A DNA stretch of 64,000 nucleotides from Atrina japonica (Eukaryota > Mollusca > Bivalvia > Pterioida > Pinnidae). The position numbers and the translations under genes were made by a program. This document shows positions 30,501 through 44,000 of this stretch, piece after piece (the first letter of the stretch is position 1; the number at the start of each line of letters is the position of its first letter). The stretch is from positions 418,501 to 482,500 of the forward strand of contig BROG01000029.1 in assembly GCA_030159075.1 (NCBI GenBank), given 5' to 3'. Under the pieces are notes generated by a model. It had not been told where the DNA came from and did no database searches. It saw only the letters and a list, made by a program, of their open reading frames with translations.

Positions 30501-30716
30501 TTTATTTGCGCTAGGACACAAACGAAATTTGTTAAGATAAAAATAAGAATTGAGTATATTTGGTGACTAAGGGTCTACAGCTCAAAATAACAGTTTTCGA
30601 CACGAAATGTAATGGTTTATTTGTGCACTGGCACGTGGACTTGTTCATATCCAATCAATCATACTGAAATAACAATAAAACAAGACAAAATAAGTCTGGC
30701 AAAACTAAAACCCATA

Positions 30717-30772
30717 CAATAAATAAATAAATAAATAAATAAACAAACAAATAAATAAATAAATAAATAAAT
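30717..30772. repeat. (AAAT)n microsatellite
   Basis: AAATAAATAAAT run with a few AAAC units. Confidence 0.9.
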
Positions 30773-32486
30773 ATACACCACTTTGAGAATTTTATAATTG
30801 TAACTTTTGCTTCAAATAAAATTCCGGGTAAATGAATTAATAAATCATAGATTTACTGTTGCCAGGTAATTTGTTCTTCAATTGATAATTTATACAAGTC
30901 GGTCAATATTTTACAGGGAGCTCAGGAGTCAGAGACTCAATGGTAGCCTACACCAACGTTGCTCTCAACTCTAGATTTGTGAGTAAAGCTAACCCTCGCT
31001 AGATCCTCTGACATTCACGTAGAAAGTTAACATCCACAATTCTATTTAAAGAAGGCCAATAAAATAATTATTGTAAATTTAACATTTTTTTTCACCTGTA
31101 AAACGTTGCCCGACAATCACCCGAGATTTGTTGGATGTGAAAAACAACATTACATATATTAACAAAATCAATAGTTCCAGGTAGAATTTATTATCTGATA
31201 ATTTCATTTTAAAAGTAAATGCAAACAATGGGTTCATCGCATAATATTATGAGAGCGAAAACAGGTTAGCAGAACGTAATAAACAGGAAGATCAATGTCC
31301 ATTTGTGAAAAGAAAAAAGAGCACTTAAACGATACAAATTAAATAATCTGGATGAATCAAAAATGAAATAAGTTGAAATATATAATAGTATGAAACATAT
31401 TTTACTTTTATCTCGAATTAGTAATTTTTCAGATTTTTCCCCCAATCCTTTTACTCATAACGTTATATGATAAGATCTGCAGCACGTGTTGAGTCTGAAA
31501 GGTTTATTTAAATGTATGTATCTTTGAAAGAAAATAATTTAAAAACAAGTCTTCAAGCCATTGATGTACAATAGAACAAAATAAATCCCCACTTGTGCAT
31601 GCACACAAACATGTTAATAGATTATTGTTTTGTTTACTATTTTTGACATCCCGCAAAGAATTTCCAATTATATGAAGATATCGCCAGCGTTAGGTGAAGA
31701 GCCACAAATTTTGACCTGTGCTATCAACTGACGTCAATGCAGTGATGGCTTTTCTACATAATATGGGACATCGGTTTTAAGTCTCATCTGAAAAACAAGA
31801 AACTATCCCTTCGCATGCGAAGCACATGGCAAAGGAACAGTCACTACCATTTAAAAAAAAAGTATTTAGAATGACGAAATAAACATCGTCTTAACAATAA
31901 AAAAATCATCATCAAAAACCAAATACAAAAACAAAATTATATGAAATTACACATTTCGCTTATCTTCCAGGCAGTTCCACATTTACTTTCTTACCTGTCA
32001 ACTTCGTAAGTTTAACAACTATGACTACTACAACTATATTGATAATATGGAATTATTTGGCAAGTGTGTATATAAATAAACTTGATGTCTTTGACAACAA
32101 ATTGCAAGAAACAAAAATAAAAAAAACCATAAAACTAAAGCATAAAATTGTTCACTCAATGTAGCAAACAAGTGGACAAAACATCCCCAGTATATGTTTA
32201 CATAAATAAAATTACAAATTTACCGGTATCAAAATACAAGCTTTTGTAGTATAAACTAAATTCTCACTTTTTTCTCTGACAGCTTGTTGTCGTATGCAGG
32301 TAATGATTGATACAAATTACACGAACAATTAAGACTAAACTTCGGGACTGATTAATGAATGATACAAATTAGTGAAACGATATACCATGTTGTAGATTTT
32401 TCGTATTTTTCCTTTCGGTTTGGTAAACTACAAAGAATGACAATCCAAATGGTGGGACTCGTGCTATGTTGGTAAATCTACCGTTT

Positions 32487-32695
32487 ATCTGGTAATTTTC
32501 GCTCCTGTTTAATTTTCGCCATTTTCGCCCATAGATGAGAGGGCGAATTTAAAATGAAAGCGAAATTTTCAAGGTAAATAACTGAAACATAAACATACAT
32601 GCCACCAATTAGACTTTGGTAATTGGAGTAAATATGTTTTCCGTCGTTAAAAGGCGAAAATAACCAGGAGCGAAAATTCCAGGTATGCTGTTGTG
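32487..32695. mobile_element. MITE with 'ATTTTCGCC' inverted ends, intact
   Basis: TAATTTTCGCTCCTG and TTTAATTTTCGCC on the left pair with GGCGAAAATAACCAGGAGCG and AAAATTCC on the right. About 210 bp. The minus-strand open frame across it is not conserved. Confidence 0.7.
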
Positions 32696-33043
32696 TGAAT
32701 ATTTCCCTCATCAAATATTTTTCTTTATATTTTGTTATATACTGCCTACATATTTTTGTTTTACTGGAAATAAATAAAAGTTCACTTTTCAAAGAAAAAT
32801 ATTTCGTTGCTTTCTAATTTACGTAAACGAAAATATAGGAAATGTTATACATATTGAACCGTTCGGATAGTGTACCGTTTCACCCCTATCTATGAAATAT
32901 ATTAAAGAAAGTTTAAACAGTCAATCCATCAATAGAAGGAAACTTTGTCTCAAATAAAAACTTGAAAAAACTCAAACAAACAATTTTACAAACAAAATGT
33001 CAAGAAAAAATGTTGACTCTATTACATATACCCAAGACATAAT

Positions 33044-33340
33044 TTAAAGGGGCATAAGCTGTGTTTATCCCAATTTTTTGTTCTCGATTTTTTCTACTTT
33101 TACTACTTGTATCTCATGTACCATAACAAATAAGTTCTATACACACGCATGAAAAATCTTATATTCATACATATTTGTGAAAATAATGTGAGGTCCAGTG
33201 TGGAATTCATATACAAATAGTAAGGCGGAGTGTTTCAATAAACCCAGGTTTATTCGTAGCTATTCTCAGAAAATATAAAGGAATTTTTATGCCTGTGTAT
33301 ATCCTTGTTTTTGTTATTGTATATCACTAGATAAACTAGA
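33044..33340 (+). mobile_element. TTAA-flanked MITE, left part
   Basis: TTAA at 33044-33047, then AGGGGCATAAGCTGTGTTTA as in the full copy at 63236-63574. The internal sequence is recognisable to about 33340; the right end is not. Confidence 0.6.
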
Positions 33341-33909
33341 ATTCTACAAATCTCATAAGATTAAGAAAATACATCGTCAGTATTATTTTACCTGTATCAT
33401 ATCTACTATTACAAAGATTTGTCAATTACAAACGAATACTCAAACTTTAAAAAATATACCAAATATATATCTGTATCCACTTTAAGAAGTACGAACACTC
33501 AACAATATATTTTTGTAAGACACCAAAGTACAAGTTGGCATTGAATTACCTGAGATTGATCACATTATTTCAGAATGAACAGATTGCATTGTTTAAGAAA
33601 AGTGTGAGATATTTTGACGCATAACCATTTTCTCTTATTTCTTAATTACCTGGTCCATTATTACACTTCAAGTTAACTTCACTTTATAACAACAAATATC
33701 GTGGTCGTATGTTATATATAGAATAGAACTGGACTCTTATTCCCGAATGATATCAACAGGAAAGACAAAATTAGTACAAATATACACCTGTATTCTTCAC
33801 AAACAATTTAAGTTTACTCTTTGTTTCCAATTAACTCTGTTTTACACTTACTGATATATAACAAATCTTCATAAATAATACATATTCTTTAGTTTGTATA
33901 ACCATTAAA

Positions 33910-34070
33910 ATATCTACGAACACTTTATCTGAAATATTTCGGCCGCACGACTGGCTTTCATCGGTCATGTTTAATTGTGATGACAGCTTGGTTGCTATCA
34001 CGATTAAACAAGACTGATGAAAGTCGGTCGTACGGTCGAAATATTTCAGTTAAAATGTTTGTAGATACAA
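33910..34070. repeat. Long imperfect palindrome just past the SGPP stop codon
   Basis: The left arm from TATCTACGAACACTTTATCT through GAAATATTTCGGCCGCACGA pairs with the right arm ending CGAAATATTTCAGTTAAAAT...GTAGATA. Arms are about 70 bp with scattered mismatches and a loop of about 20 nt. It starts 91 nt after the SGPP stop in transcript direction. Confidence 0.85.
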
Positions 34071-34160
34071 AGTATTTATAATATATATATATATATATTC
34101 TTCGTTCTAGATAGTTTTGAGAAAAATGATCTTGTCACTTGCACACCCACTTATCAGGCC

Positions 34161-34727
34161 CTACACAACCTCAGTAAAGTAACTAGGTCTATCAAGTCCA
34201 AACATACAATGCACAAAAGGAACTAAGAATGAAATCGAAACTCCTAAAGCATAATATACAACAAATTTGTAACCCGTTTGAACTGAAGGATGGCTCTTGT
34301 TTGGTTTTTTAAGTCCAAATATTTTGGAAAATAACAACACACTAGGTCCTTTAAGTATCAGCTGAATGGCGCCAAGAATGACTGCACCAACAAAAAATCG
34401 GACAATGGATACTGCTATGATATAAGGTGATGGAAAGACAATGGGATAAAGACCGACACTTGGTGACTCCGACGTGAAGCCAAAATGGTAGTTTAACCAG
34501 GCTCCAAAACTGACTCCAGCCAACACAGCCACAATTTGTACTGCATCTCCTTTGGCAGAGAATCCAACTTTACCTTCTGGATAACAAATTGTACACATTG
34601 CCAGACTTGTCACAAATATCATGATCTGGGCAAATGGATGCGTTTGCTGGTATAGATCAAATTCTTCTAGGAATGGAATTGTCATCATTATAACTAACAT
34701 TGAATAAAGTACACCGCAGCATACATC
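34161..34727 (-). CDS. SGPP: SGPP exon 3 (residues 233-420)
   Basis: Acceptor tgtttatttacag|gat. Starts with the motif Asp (D233) in DVCCGVLYSML, then four or five membrane segments, and ends at TAG 34163-34161. Confidence 0.92.
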   Translation of the reverse strand, partial: DVCCGVLYSMLVIMMTIPFLEEFDLYQQTHPFAQIMIFVTSLAMCTICYPEGKVGFSAKGDAVQIVAVLAGVSFGAWLNYHFGFTSESPSVGLYPIVFPSPYIIAVSIVRFFVGAVILGAIQLILKGPSVLLFSKIFGLKKPNKSHPSVQTGYKFVVYYALGVSISFLVPFVHCMFGLDRPSYFTEVV

Positions 34728-37700
34728 CTGTAAATAAACAAAAACAAAATTATCAAGATAATATTTATATAACCAAATACATACATGTATACGTCTGTCT
34801 TCAGCCACAAATAACCCCTGTTCCCCACTCAACGGGAATTTTGAAGTTTATGTTTTTCTGAAAGCTTAGAAAAAATGCTACAAAATGAGCCATGTTAGCA
34901 CTCTATCCGTTAGGGCTTTAGGAGTTTTGGGGTAAAAACCATAGAAAATTAACAAAAATCGATGAAAATTGGAAAACCTCAATAAATCTTTTATTTATTG
35001 CCACTTTTTGCAATGAATTTAATGATTGTATGACCGATATCTAAAATGAGAAGTATTGACCATTTAAACAATCATTATGTATAAAATTTGGTGTTTGGGG
35101 GTGTAAAAACCAAATTTTTAAACGATAATCTGTGAAAAAAATTAATAGACTCTTTGCCACTAAAAGCCCTAGTCTTTACCAAGGGTATTTTGGAGGATAT
35201 GCTTGTCAGAAAGCTTAATAAAAATGCTACAAAATGAGCCATATTAGCACTATAGCCCTCGGGGTGTTCAAGAGTTTTAGGGTAAAACCATAAAAAAGTA
35301 ACAAATACCGATCAAAAATGGAAAATCTCCAATAATCATTCATTTGATATGGCTTTTTGCAATGAGTTTAATTGTTGTATGACAAATATCTAGAATAATA
35401 AGTATTGACCTATTAAACAATCATTGTCTATCGAATGTAGTCTTTTAAGGTAAAGACCAATATCTTAAACTGAAATCTGTGAAAAGTTTATTTTACTTTT
35501 TAATTTAGGCCACTAAATACCCAAATTATTACCAAGGGGTATTTTGGACGGTATGTTTTTCTAAATGTTTATCAAAGTTCCTACAAAATAAGACATGTTA
35601 GCACTCTAGCCATAGGGGTTTAGGAGTTTCGGGGTGAAACATTTACACAACTTGTTGAAAATTGGAAAACCAGGATTAATCCTTCATTTATGGTCTCTTT
35701 TTGCAATACAAGAAATCATGATAAAGTACATGTAGATATTTTAATTGATGAATATTGGTATATTAAACAATCGGTGTCAGTGTGTGTTAGAGGTGGTGTT
35801 CGGGGTCCTATACCCATATTTTACAGCAGAAATCTGTAATAAATATATATCAGATTTATACCACTAATAACCCCAGTTTTCCACCTATTATAGGAAAACC
35901 TATTAACCGTTCAATTATAGTTTACTTTTGTGATAAAACTGACTGTTAGTTTTTCATGGGTTTTACCTCAAAATACAAACCTTAATAAAGAATCAATGTT
36001 TATTGTGTCCATCCTTAACATTCAAATCATCTGTCATACAGTTATTAATTTAATTGCCAAAAAAAACCTTTAAATGAAGGATTAATTGTAAATTTCTAAA
36101 TTTCAGCAATTTTTCTTTATTTTCTATGGTTTTTACCCCAAACTCCGAGTGCCAACAAAGCTAAATTTGTAGCAAATTTGAGAGCTGTCTTAAAAACCAA
36201 TATGGTAAAAGCTGGGGTTATAAGTGGCCTAAAGTCTAATGCTTTTTTCACAAATTTCTGTTTTGAAACATTTTGTTTTATCCCAAAATACCAAAATTTG
36301 ACACTCAATGGTTGTTTAATGAGACAATACTTGTCATTTACTTTATTTACCATACAGCCATTACTTTCATTTCAAACAGAGGAAATAACAGAAGGATAAA
36401 TTAAGGTTTTCCAGTTTTTATCATTTAAAAAAAACTTCATGGTTTTTACCACAAAAAACACCAACTTCAATCGAACAAATAATTGTTTATTGTGTTCAAA
36501 CTTATCATTTAAGCTATCTGCCATACAATCATTACTTTAATCAAATAAAAGACCTTATCTATAAGGATTAATTTAATATTCCAATTTTCTGCGATTTTTG
36601 TCTATTTTCTATGGTTTTTACCTCAAAACCCGTAAGTAGAGAGAGTGCAAACAAAGCTCAATTTGTAGCATTTTTGATAGGCTTTCTGAAAAATATACTC
36701 TCTAAAAACAATATTGGTAAAAGCTGGGGTTATAAGTGGCTAAATGTTTAATACTTATTCATAAATTTCTGTTAAAAAAATGATTATTTACCCCAAAATA
36801 CCAAATCTGACAAATAATGCTTGTTAAATTGGTCAATACTTTTCATTTAAGTTATCTACCATACTACCGATTTTGGTTAATTTCCTATGGTTTTTACCCC
36901 CAAACTCCTAAATGCCCCAACGGCCAGAGTGCTAACATGTCTCATTTTGTTGCATTTTTGATAAGCTTTCCGAAAAAGATAACCTCAAAAAATTCCCCGG
37001 GGGGGGGGGGGCAAACACATTTTTAGCCAAGGGATTAAGAGGGGTACATCCGGGTTCTGTCGGAAACCAAAACAAAACTGCCTATTTTCCAGAAAAAGGG
37101 TAGAGGTAAAGTATTACTTTGATACCACGAATTACTGCCGACAAGTCACCTGTCACCTGTTGTGATCTAAACATGACTCAATGTGTGTGTAAACATGTGT
37201 CAATTTACCTTTGAGATTAAATTGTACATATACATGAAATTATATAAATAATACAAATAAATCAAAGTACTTCACAGCCAGATCTTGCCAATACACGGTA
37301 AGGGAAAGATACGCAACTCGACGAACAAACTCATTTGCATATTTATCGTGCGCAAGGATTGTAAACAGTCCGGTCGCTTTTAACGTCAATTCTGTCATAA
37401 GTGCATAATGTTAAAAAATAATTGAAAAGTAACATTCCAAAGCAAATTTATACTATCTTAAAACTCCTAAAGGACGTCGAACTGACTTTTAATAGCATAT
37501 ATTTCAGCAAGTCTTCTAGACTTATAATGTTTTAGCGGTCGCTTTTAACGTTATTTCTGTCAATTTAAGTGCAAAAATTTACGAATAAAAGTGTGATTGG
37601 GAAATTTCAATCTTGAAATTGAGTTTATGTTGCTGAAATGCGCATACATGTGTAATTTCCCGTCAATATGTGTTATTAACCCCATACTGCAAAACGTGTT

Positions 37701-38047
37701 CCCAATAATCAACTTACCATAACATTACTCAGTTGATGGAACATTAACTCGTAAAAAAGATTTCACAAAACGGGAGTAGCAAAGTATGTGGAATAGAGCT
37801 CATAAATCATTGTAAAAAATAAAAATGGAATCATAAAACACACTAGAAGTGTTGTTACATTATATACGATTTTGTATGCGATTTCGTTTTATTTTATCTG
37901 ATTAAATGTCCCAAAAGAATGCTAAACAAATTTGTACTCCAATCTCAATAAATTCTAAAAGAAACTTTTTGTGGATTGTGTGAATTAATGCCTAGAGCGT
38001 GGGCAAAGCATCATCATTTCTTGAAATTGAGAATGAATTCCAGTAAA

Positions 38048-38096
<49 letters not shown>

Positions 38097-41000
38097 TAAA
38101 ATGGATATCATATATATATATATATATATATAGTATTGTAAGATAAACTCACCAATACTGTATGTACACCCAAGTATAGACGACTCAGACATACTAGTAG
38201 ACACCATGTTACAGCTATAGGTATAACAATCCATGCCGATATCTGAAATAAATTGTGTACACCTCAATATAAACGACTAGAACATACCACTAGACACCAT
38301 ATAGTATCATCAATTCATGTCGAATATCTGAAATAAATTGTGTAAACCTCAATATAAACGACTAAAACATACTAGTAGACACCATATAGGTATCACCAAT
38401 CCATGCCGATATCTGAAATAAATTTGTGTATACCTCAATATAAACGACTAAAACATACTAGTAGACACCATATAGGTATAACAATCCATGCCGATATCTG
38501 AAATAAATTTGTGTATACCTCAATATAAACGACTAAAACATACTAGTAGACACCATATAGGTATAACAATCCATGTCAATATCTGAAATGAATTTGTGTA
38601 TACCTCAATATAAACGACTAAAACATACTAGTAGACACCATATAGGTATAACAATCCATGCCGATATCTGAAATGAATTTGTGTATACCTCAATATAAAC
38701 GACTAAAACATACCACTAGACACCATATAGGTATAACAATCCATGTCAATATCTGGAAAAAATATTGATAAGTAAATCTTTTGTCGTTTATATTGGGGTA
38801 TACACAAAAGATTTACTTATATTGATAAGTAAATCTTTTGTGTATAGCCCAATATAAACGACTAAAACATACCACTAGACACCATATAGGTATAACAATC
38901 CATGTCGATATCTGAAAAAATATTACAAATAAATCTTTTGTGTATACCCAATATAAACGACTAAAACACACTAGTAGACACCATGCTACAGTTATAACAA
39001 TCCATGTTGATATCTGAAAGAAATACAAACAAGCACAGAATTTGGAAGATAAAACATAATACTTGGAAAATAATTAACATATTATGACAATTCTAGTAAA
39101 ATATAATTCCAACAGCATTTGCTAGGTTGAGAAATGGTGATGATGATCCTGCATTTCCTAACTGAAAATTGGTGGCAATTGCCAAAATACTTATATCTCA
39201 CTATATATGTAAATAGTTTGTTTATTATATTACTTCCATATCAATCCTAACTTGTTGGTTCTTGTAAATCTAGAATTGTCAGTTTTGTACAAAACATAAT
39301 TCTAAAGAAAACGTTGAAACATTCCATACAAACACTTATTCATAGCATCGTGTAAACTTAGATCATGGCTTATATACTAACAACTGTCTTCGTTGACAAT
39401 TTTAAAATTACAAAAACTCCCTTTTGTTTTTATTTGCATCAGCATAGTTTTTAAAAAAAAATTTAGCATAGAATTATCAAATATACATTTATTTAATATT
39501 TCAGCTCAACTGATGCTGTCTAAATGACAGGATCGATCGTCTGGAGTATTTGGTTTAGTCCGCTTTTTGCAAAATTTTGTTTATATATTGATAGTATAGA
39601 ATTTATGCGGCTAGATTTTGTGGACGAAATAAATGTAACATGTCTGTCAAGAATTTAATGTTTTAGTTAATTAAACTGTTACGTACATATACAGTAGTAG
39701 CAGGACAAATGAAACTTCCCAAAATTTATTTCTCCCATATAACGTCTATAAAGCTCTTTTTCCCCAAGGAATTCTCCTGACATTGTTCTGTTTTTGAAAT
39801 ATAAAACATCTCAGATACCAAAGTATAAATCTTTAGGATGTCCAGGACACAAATACAAATCCGGCAAAAATGGACAAACACGGACCTCTGGAAACCAAGA
39901 GGTGGGATCAGGTGCCATGGAGGAGTAAGCATCTCCTGTCGACCGGTCACACACGCCGTGAGTTCACAGTCAAGTCCAAATGAAATACGTGAGGTTTGTT
40001 TGTTTGTTTGTTGTTGATTAACGTCCCACTCAAGAATCTTTCACTCATATGGAGACTTCACCAAATACCGGTGAAGGGATTCAAATTTTGGCCTATGCTC
40101 GGCACTTACGGTTATTGAGCAGTGAGGGTTCTTCAACGTGCCGACACCTACTGCGACACGGGAGCTCGGTTTTTACTGTCTCATCCGCAGGACAGGAAAC
40201 CAACTTGTCGCCGGCTGGACTCGAACTCACGATCAAGAGTCGAGTGCGCTACCGACTGAGCCAGGCCGGCTCAAATACGTAAGGAACGGATCATCGTCAC
40301 AATTGGTACAGACGTCTCAACAAACCGCTAACGAAAAGGCAACTCAACATTTCACCCAGTGAAACAGAGTAATCGCAAACAGGTTTTAAATCAGCATTGG
40401 ATTTCTAAAACCTAATTTCCTAACAACTAATATAATTAGAGTATAATAAATGACATTAAATATAACAACTGAAAATCAGGTTAAAACAATCATTTTTCCA
40501 AAACTTTGAACAGAAGAGTATATTTATGAAAAATTATAAAAAGAAAGCTTGAAACTTCGCCATTTAGTAGTAGGCTTATAAAATTGAAGAACATTTGACA
40601 GTAAACAAATCTAGAATATTTTGAAAAAAAACAAAACGTTTTATACAAAATATGTAGGGAAAATATATACTGGGGACACCCTTTGGTCCAGCTAGTGTTC
40701 ATATACATATAAAACATCTCAGATACCAAAGTATAAATCAGTGGGATCAGGTCAACCGGTCACACCCGCCGTGAGTCCACAGTCAAGTCCAAATGAAATA
40801 CGTGAGGAACGAATCCTCGTCACACTTGGTACAGACGTCTCAACAACCGTCAACGAAAAGGCAACTCAACATTCACCCAATATAAACAGAATTCTCTCTC
40901 ATACACATGAATGTTATGACATGTTTAATTTTTTATTTTTATCAGGAGTGGGTGTATATAGAACATTATATATATATATTATATATACATACATACAGAA

Positions 41001-44000
41001 CTGTTCAGGCGTATGGTTACTAAGTTTGTTTGAAGATTGTTTAGTAGATCTATCTTGTAAGAATAATATATCATGTATTTTAATAGGCCTATAATACGAG
41101 TCAGATGTTTAATATCTTTTTTGATTGTAGATAAATTTAGTGTTTAGATAATAGGCCTATATAATGAGTGGGATGTTTTAAAATATCTTGTCTGACTGTA
41201 AGAATAGTAAATTTTGTAGTTAATAGGCCTATAAAATGTTTAATATTTTGTATGTCTGTACCGCAATAGTAAATGGTATAGCTGATAGGCTTGTGACACA
41301 AGATGGATGTTTTAACATCTTGTATGACTGTGAGAATAATAAGTGTCCTAGTTAATACTAAAAGACCTAGGTCACGTATGACTGTGAGAACAGTAAGTGT
41401 CCGGATTAATACCAATAGGCCTAGGTCACGTATGACTGTGAGAACAGTAAGTGTCCAAATTAATACTGATAGGACTAGGTCACGTATGACTGTGAGAATA
41501 ATAAGTGTAATAGTTAATACTAAAAGACATAGGTCACGTATGACTGTGAGAACAGTAAGTGTCCGGATTAATACCAACAGGCCTAGGTCACGAATGACTG
41601 TGAGAATAATAAGTGTCCTAGTTAATACTAAAAGACCTAGGTCACGTATGACTGTGAGAACAGTAAGTGTCCGGATTAATACCAACAGGCCTAGGTCACG
41701 AATGACTGTGAGAATAATAAGTGTCCTAGTTAATACTAAAAGACCTAGGTCACGTATTACTGTGAGAACAGTAAGTGTCCGGATTAATACCAATAGGCCT
41801 AGGTCACGTATGACTGTGAGAATAATAAGTGTCCTAGTTAATACTAAAAGACCTAGGTCACGTATGACGGTGAGAACAGTAAGTGTCCGGATTAATACCA
41901 ATAGGCCTAGGTCACGTATGACTGTGAGAATAATAAGTGTAATAGTTAATACTAAAAGACCTAGGTCACGTATGACTGTGAGAACAGTAAGTGTCCAAAT
42001 TAATACTGATAGGACTAGGTCACGTATGACTGTGAGAATAGTAAGTGTCCGAATTCATACCAATAGCCCTAGGTCACGTATGACTGAGAATAGTAAGTGT
42101 CCTAGTTAATAATAGATCTAAAAGACCTATGTCACGTATGACTGTGAGAATAATAAGTGTCCTATTTAATAGGTCTAGATCTGTAACAGGAGCTCAACTG
42201 ATGTAGTCTTTCTGAAAGAATTTGTTTTGACCTCTACTTCGGTATTGTTAATGATAAGTTTGACATCTTATATGACTGAGAGGAGGTGAGGCTCTTGGCT
42301 TAATGATTAGAGCATCACGCTTTGAACCATGAAGTATCTGACTTCCTGTCAGCGCAGGTTCGAGTCCCGCTGGAACCTAATCTGATTTTTGTGAGAAATT
42401 AAAGTTTGCCAGTTTACTTCCGGAACGCCGGTGGTCTCTTCTCGGGTAAATTGTAACGTGTTCACTCCTCCACTATAAAAAAAAAACAAAAAAAAAAAAA
42501 AAAAAAAAAAACGGGCCGCCATCGTATCACTGAAAAATTGTTGAGTGTGGCGTAAAACACCATTCAAAATTCAAAAAAGAAAAATGACTGAGGATATCAA
42601 GTGTACGTCCTAGCTAACAGGTCTGTAACACGAACCAGATACTACGCAACTGTGCATTACGTATACCTGTGGTGTATATTAATCACTTTGCAATCATGCA
42701 TGAATTGCTTTAATTAACATGTATTTCATTTTTATGTCCTAGATAATATCATCACGGAACATATAAAGATGACGGATGAATTAATGCAGTTTGTTGTAGT
42801 ATGTGTTTATAGCCCCAGTTTTACATCATAATACGTTGTGTGTGTGTTTTTTTATTTCTTTACTAGGAGCCTTCTTTCTTATTTTATCATGCATTTGATC
42901 ATTATCACAAATGACTAAAAATCCAGGAGTTAAAAGAAAATATCTAAATAACTTAACACATTTCAACTAAATAATCCATTTCCCTGTGTTCTGGATCATA
43001 AACCTTACTCCGCTGGTCAGATCATGAGTTTCCCATCTTCTAGATGAGGTACCCAAGATTATCATAGCTGCAGTTGCAAACCAATTTTTCTAGCAATTTT
43101 ATAGGTCTATGCAGTATGCATACCGAAATTGGTAAAAGTGTGTGTGTGTGTGTGGGTGTGGGTGCGTGTGCGTGTGTGTGCGTGTGTGACATTTGATTTC
43201 ATCCAAAATAAATGGGTTACTCCTTGTGGTACATGGAATGTTTATAGTACAATGTATATTCCCGGTCATATTTATCTTGCCAAATCGATCAATGAATGGG
43301 TTAACATGTAAACAAGCACTACCTGATACAGCCCGCCATAATCTGTCTGTCTGATATTTCATCACATAGATTATCTATCATGGCCGACTATAAGCTAACT
43401 CGTACAGCCGAAGACCGAGTCAAGATCACAAGGTTAGTATGACACAGGTGTCATCAGACATGTCGGACTGAGGCGAACTCACAGACTGTTCAGAGAGAGT
43501 GAGATTAACAACAGCAACTAGTGCATAAATGTAGGTCCTACCCATTAAATGCTTGGTAAATCCCTCTGAAATAAAAAAATTTCGGTTTCCAGACATTCTG
43601 AAAATTGTATTTCCTGCATATACTGTAGACTAAACGTGACTCAACAACAACAACAACAACTACTTCTACTACTACTACTACTACTACTACTACCATGACA
43701 ATACAAACAACAATAAAGACAGAACAATTTTGTCACAAAAGCTCACATGAGCATTGGGCTCAGATGAGCTAAAATATGGTACAATGTATTTATAGAAAAA
43801 TAAAAACAAAACAGGACACCTAGTGTTTAAGATGGGGATTTTATGTTGTCTTATTCAGTCATCTTTTCATTTTCTGTTTATTGATTGTCAAACAGTCCCC
43901 AATACCCCTAATGTAATTTGTGACTGTCCCAAAAGCTAAAGCTAGAATGCTACGTTGTACCTCCTTTAGATTCTTCAGTAATTACTACATTAACATCATT

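Larger units (their letters stand above)
24814..34160. other. Intergenic region between SDR gene and SGPP
   Basis: Up to 27580 it is stacked repeats, listed separately. From 27600 to 32480 I see only AT-rich sequence, the AAAT run at 30717-30772 and unrecognised short frames (29207-29553, 29557-29781, 29786-30094). MITEs resume at 32487. Confidence 0.5.

Noticed and set aside
32478..32792. 104-codon minus-strand frame
   Set aside because: Crosses an inverted-repeat MITE and is not conserved in its sibling at 2470-3325.
40210..40272. tRNA-Lys gene on the minus strand
   Set aside because: It is the head of a SINE flanked by a target duplication.
41137..42109. Long overlapping frames of 254 and 268 codons on opposite strands
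   Set aside because: They are a by-product of a 54-bp repeat unit without stops; composition is repetitive and there are no start, splice or domain signals.
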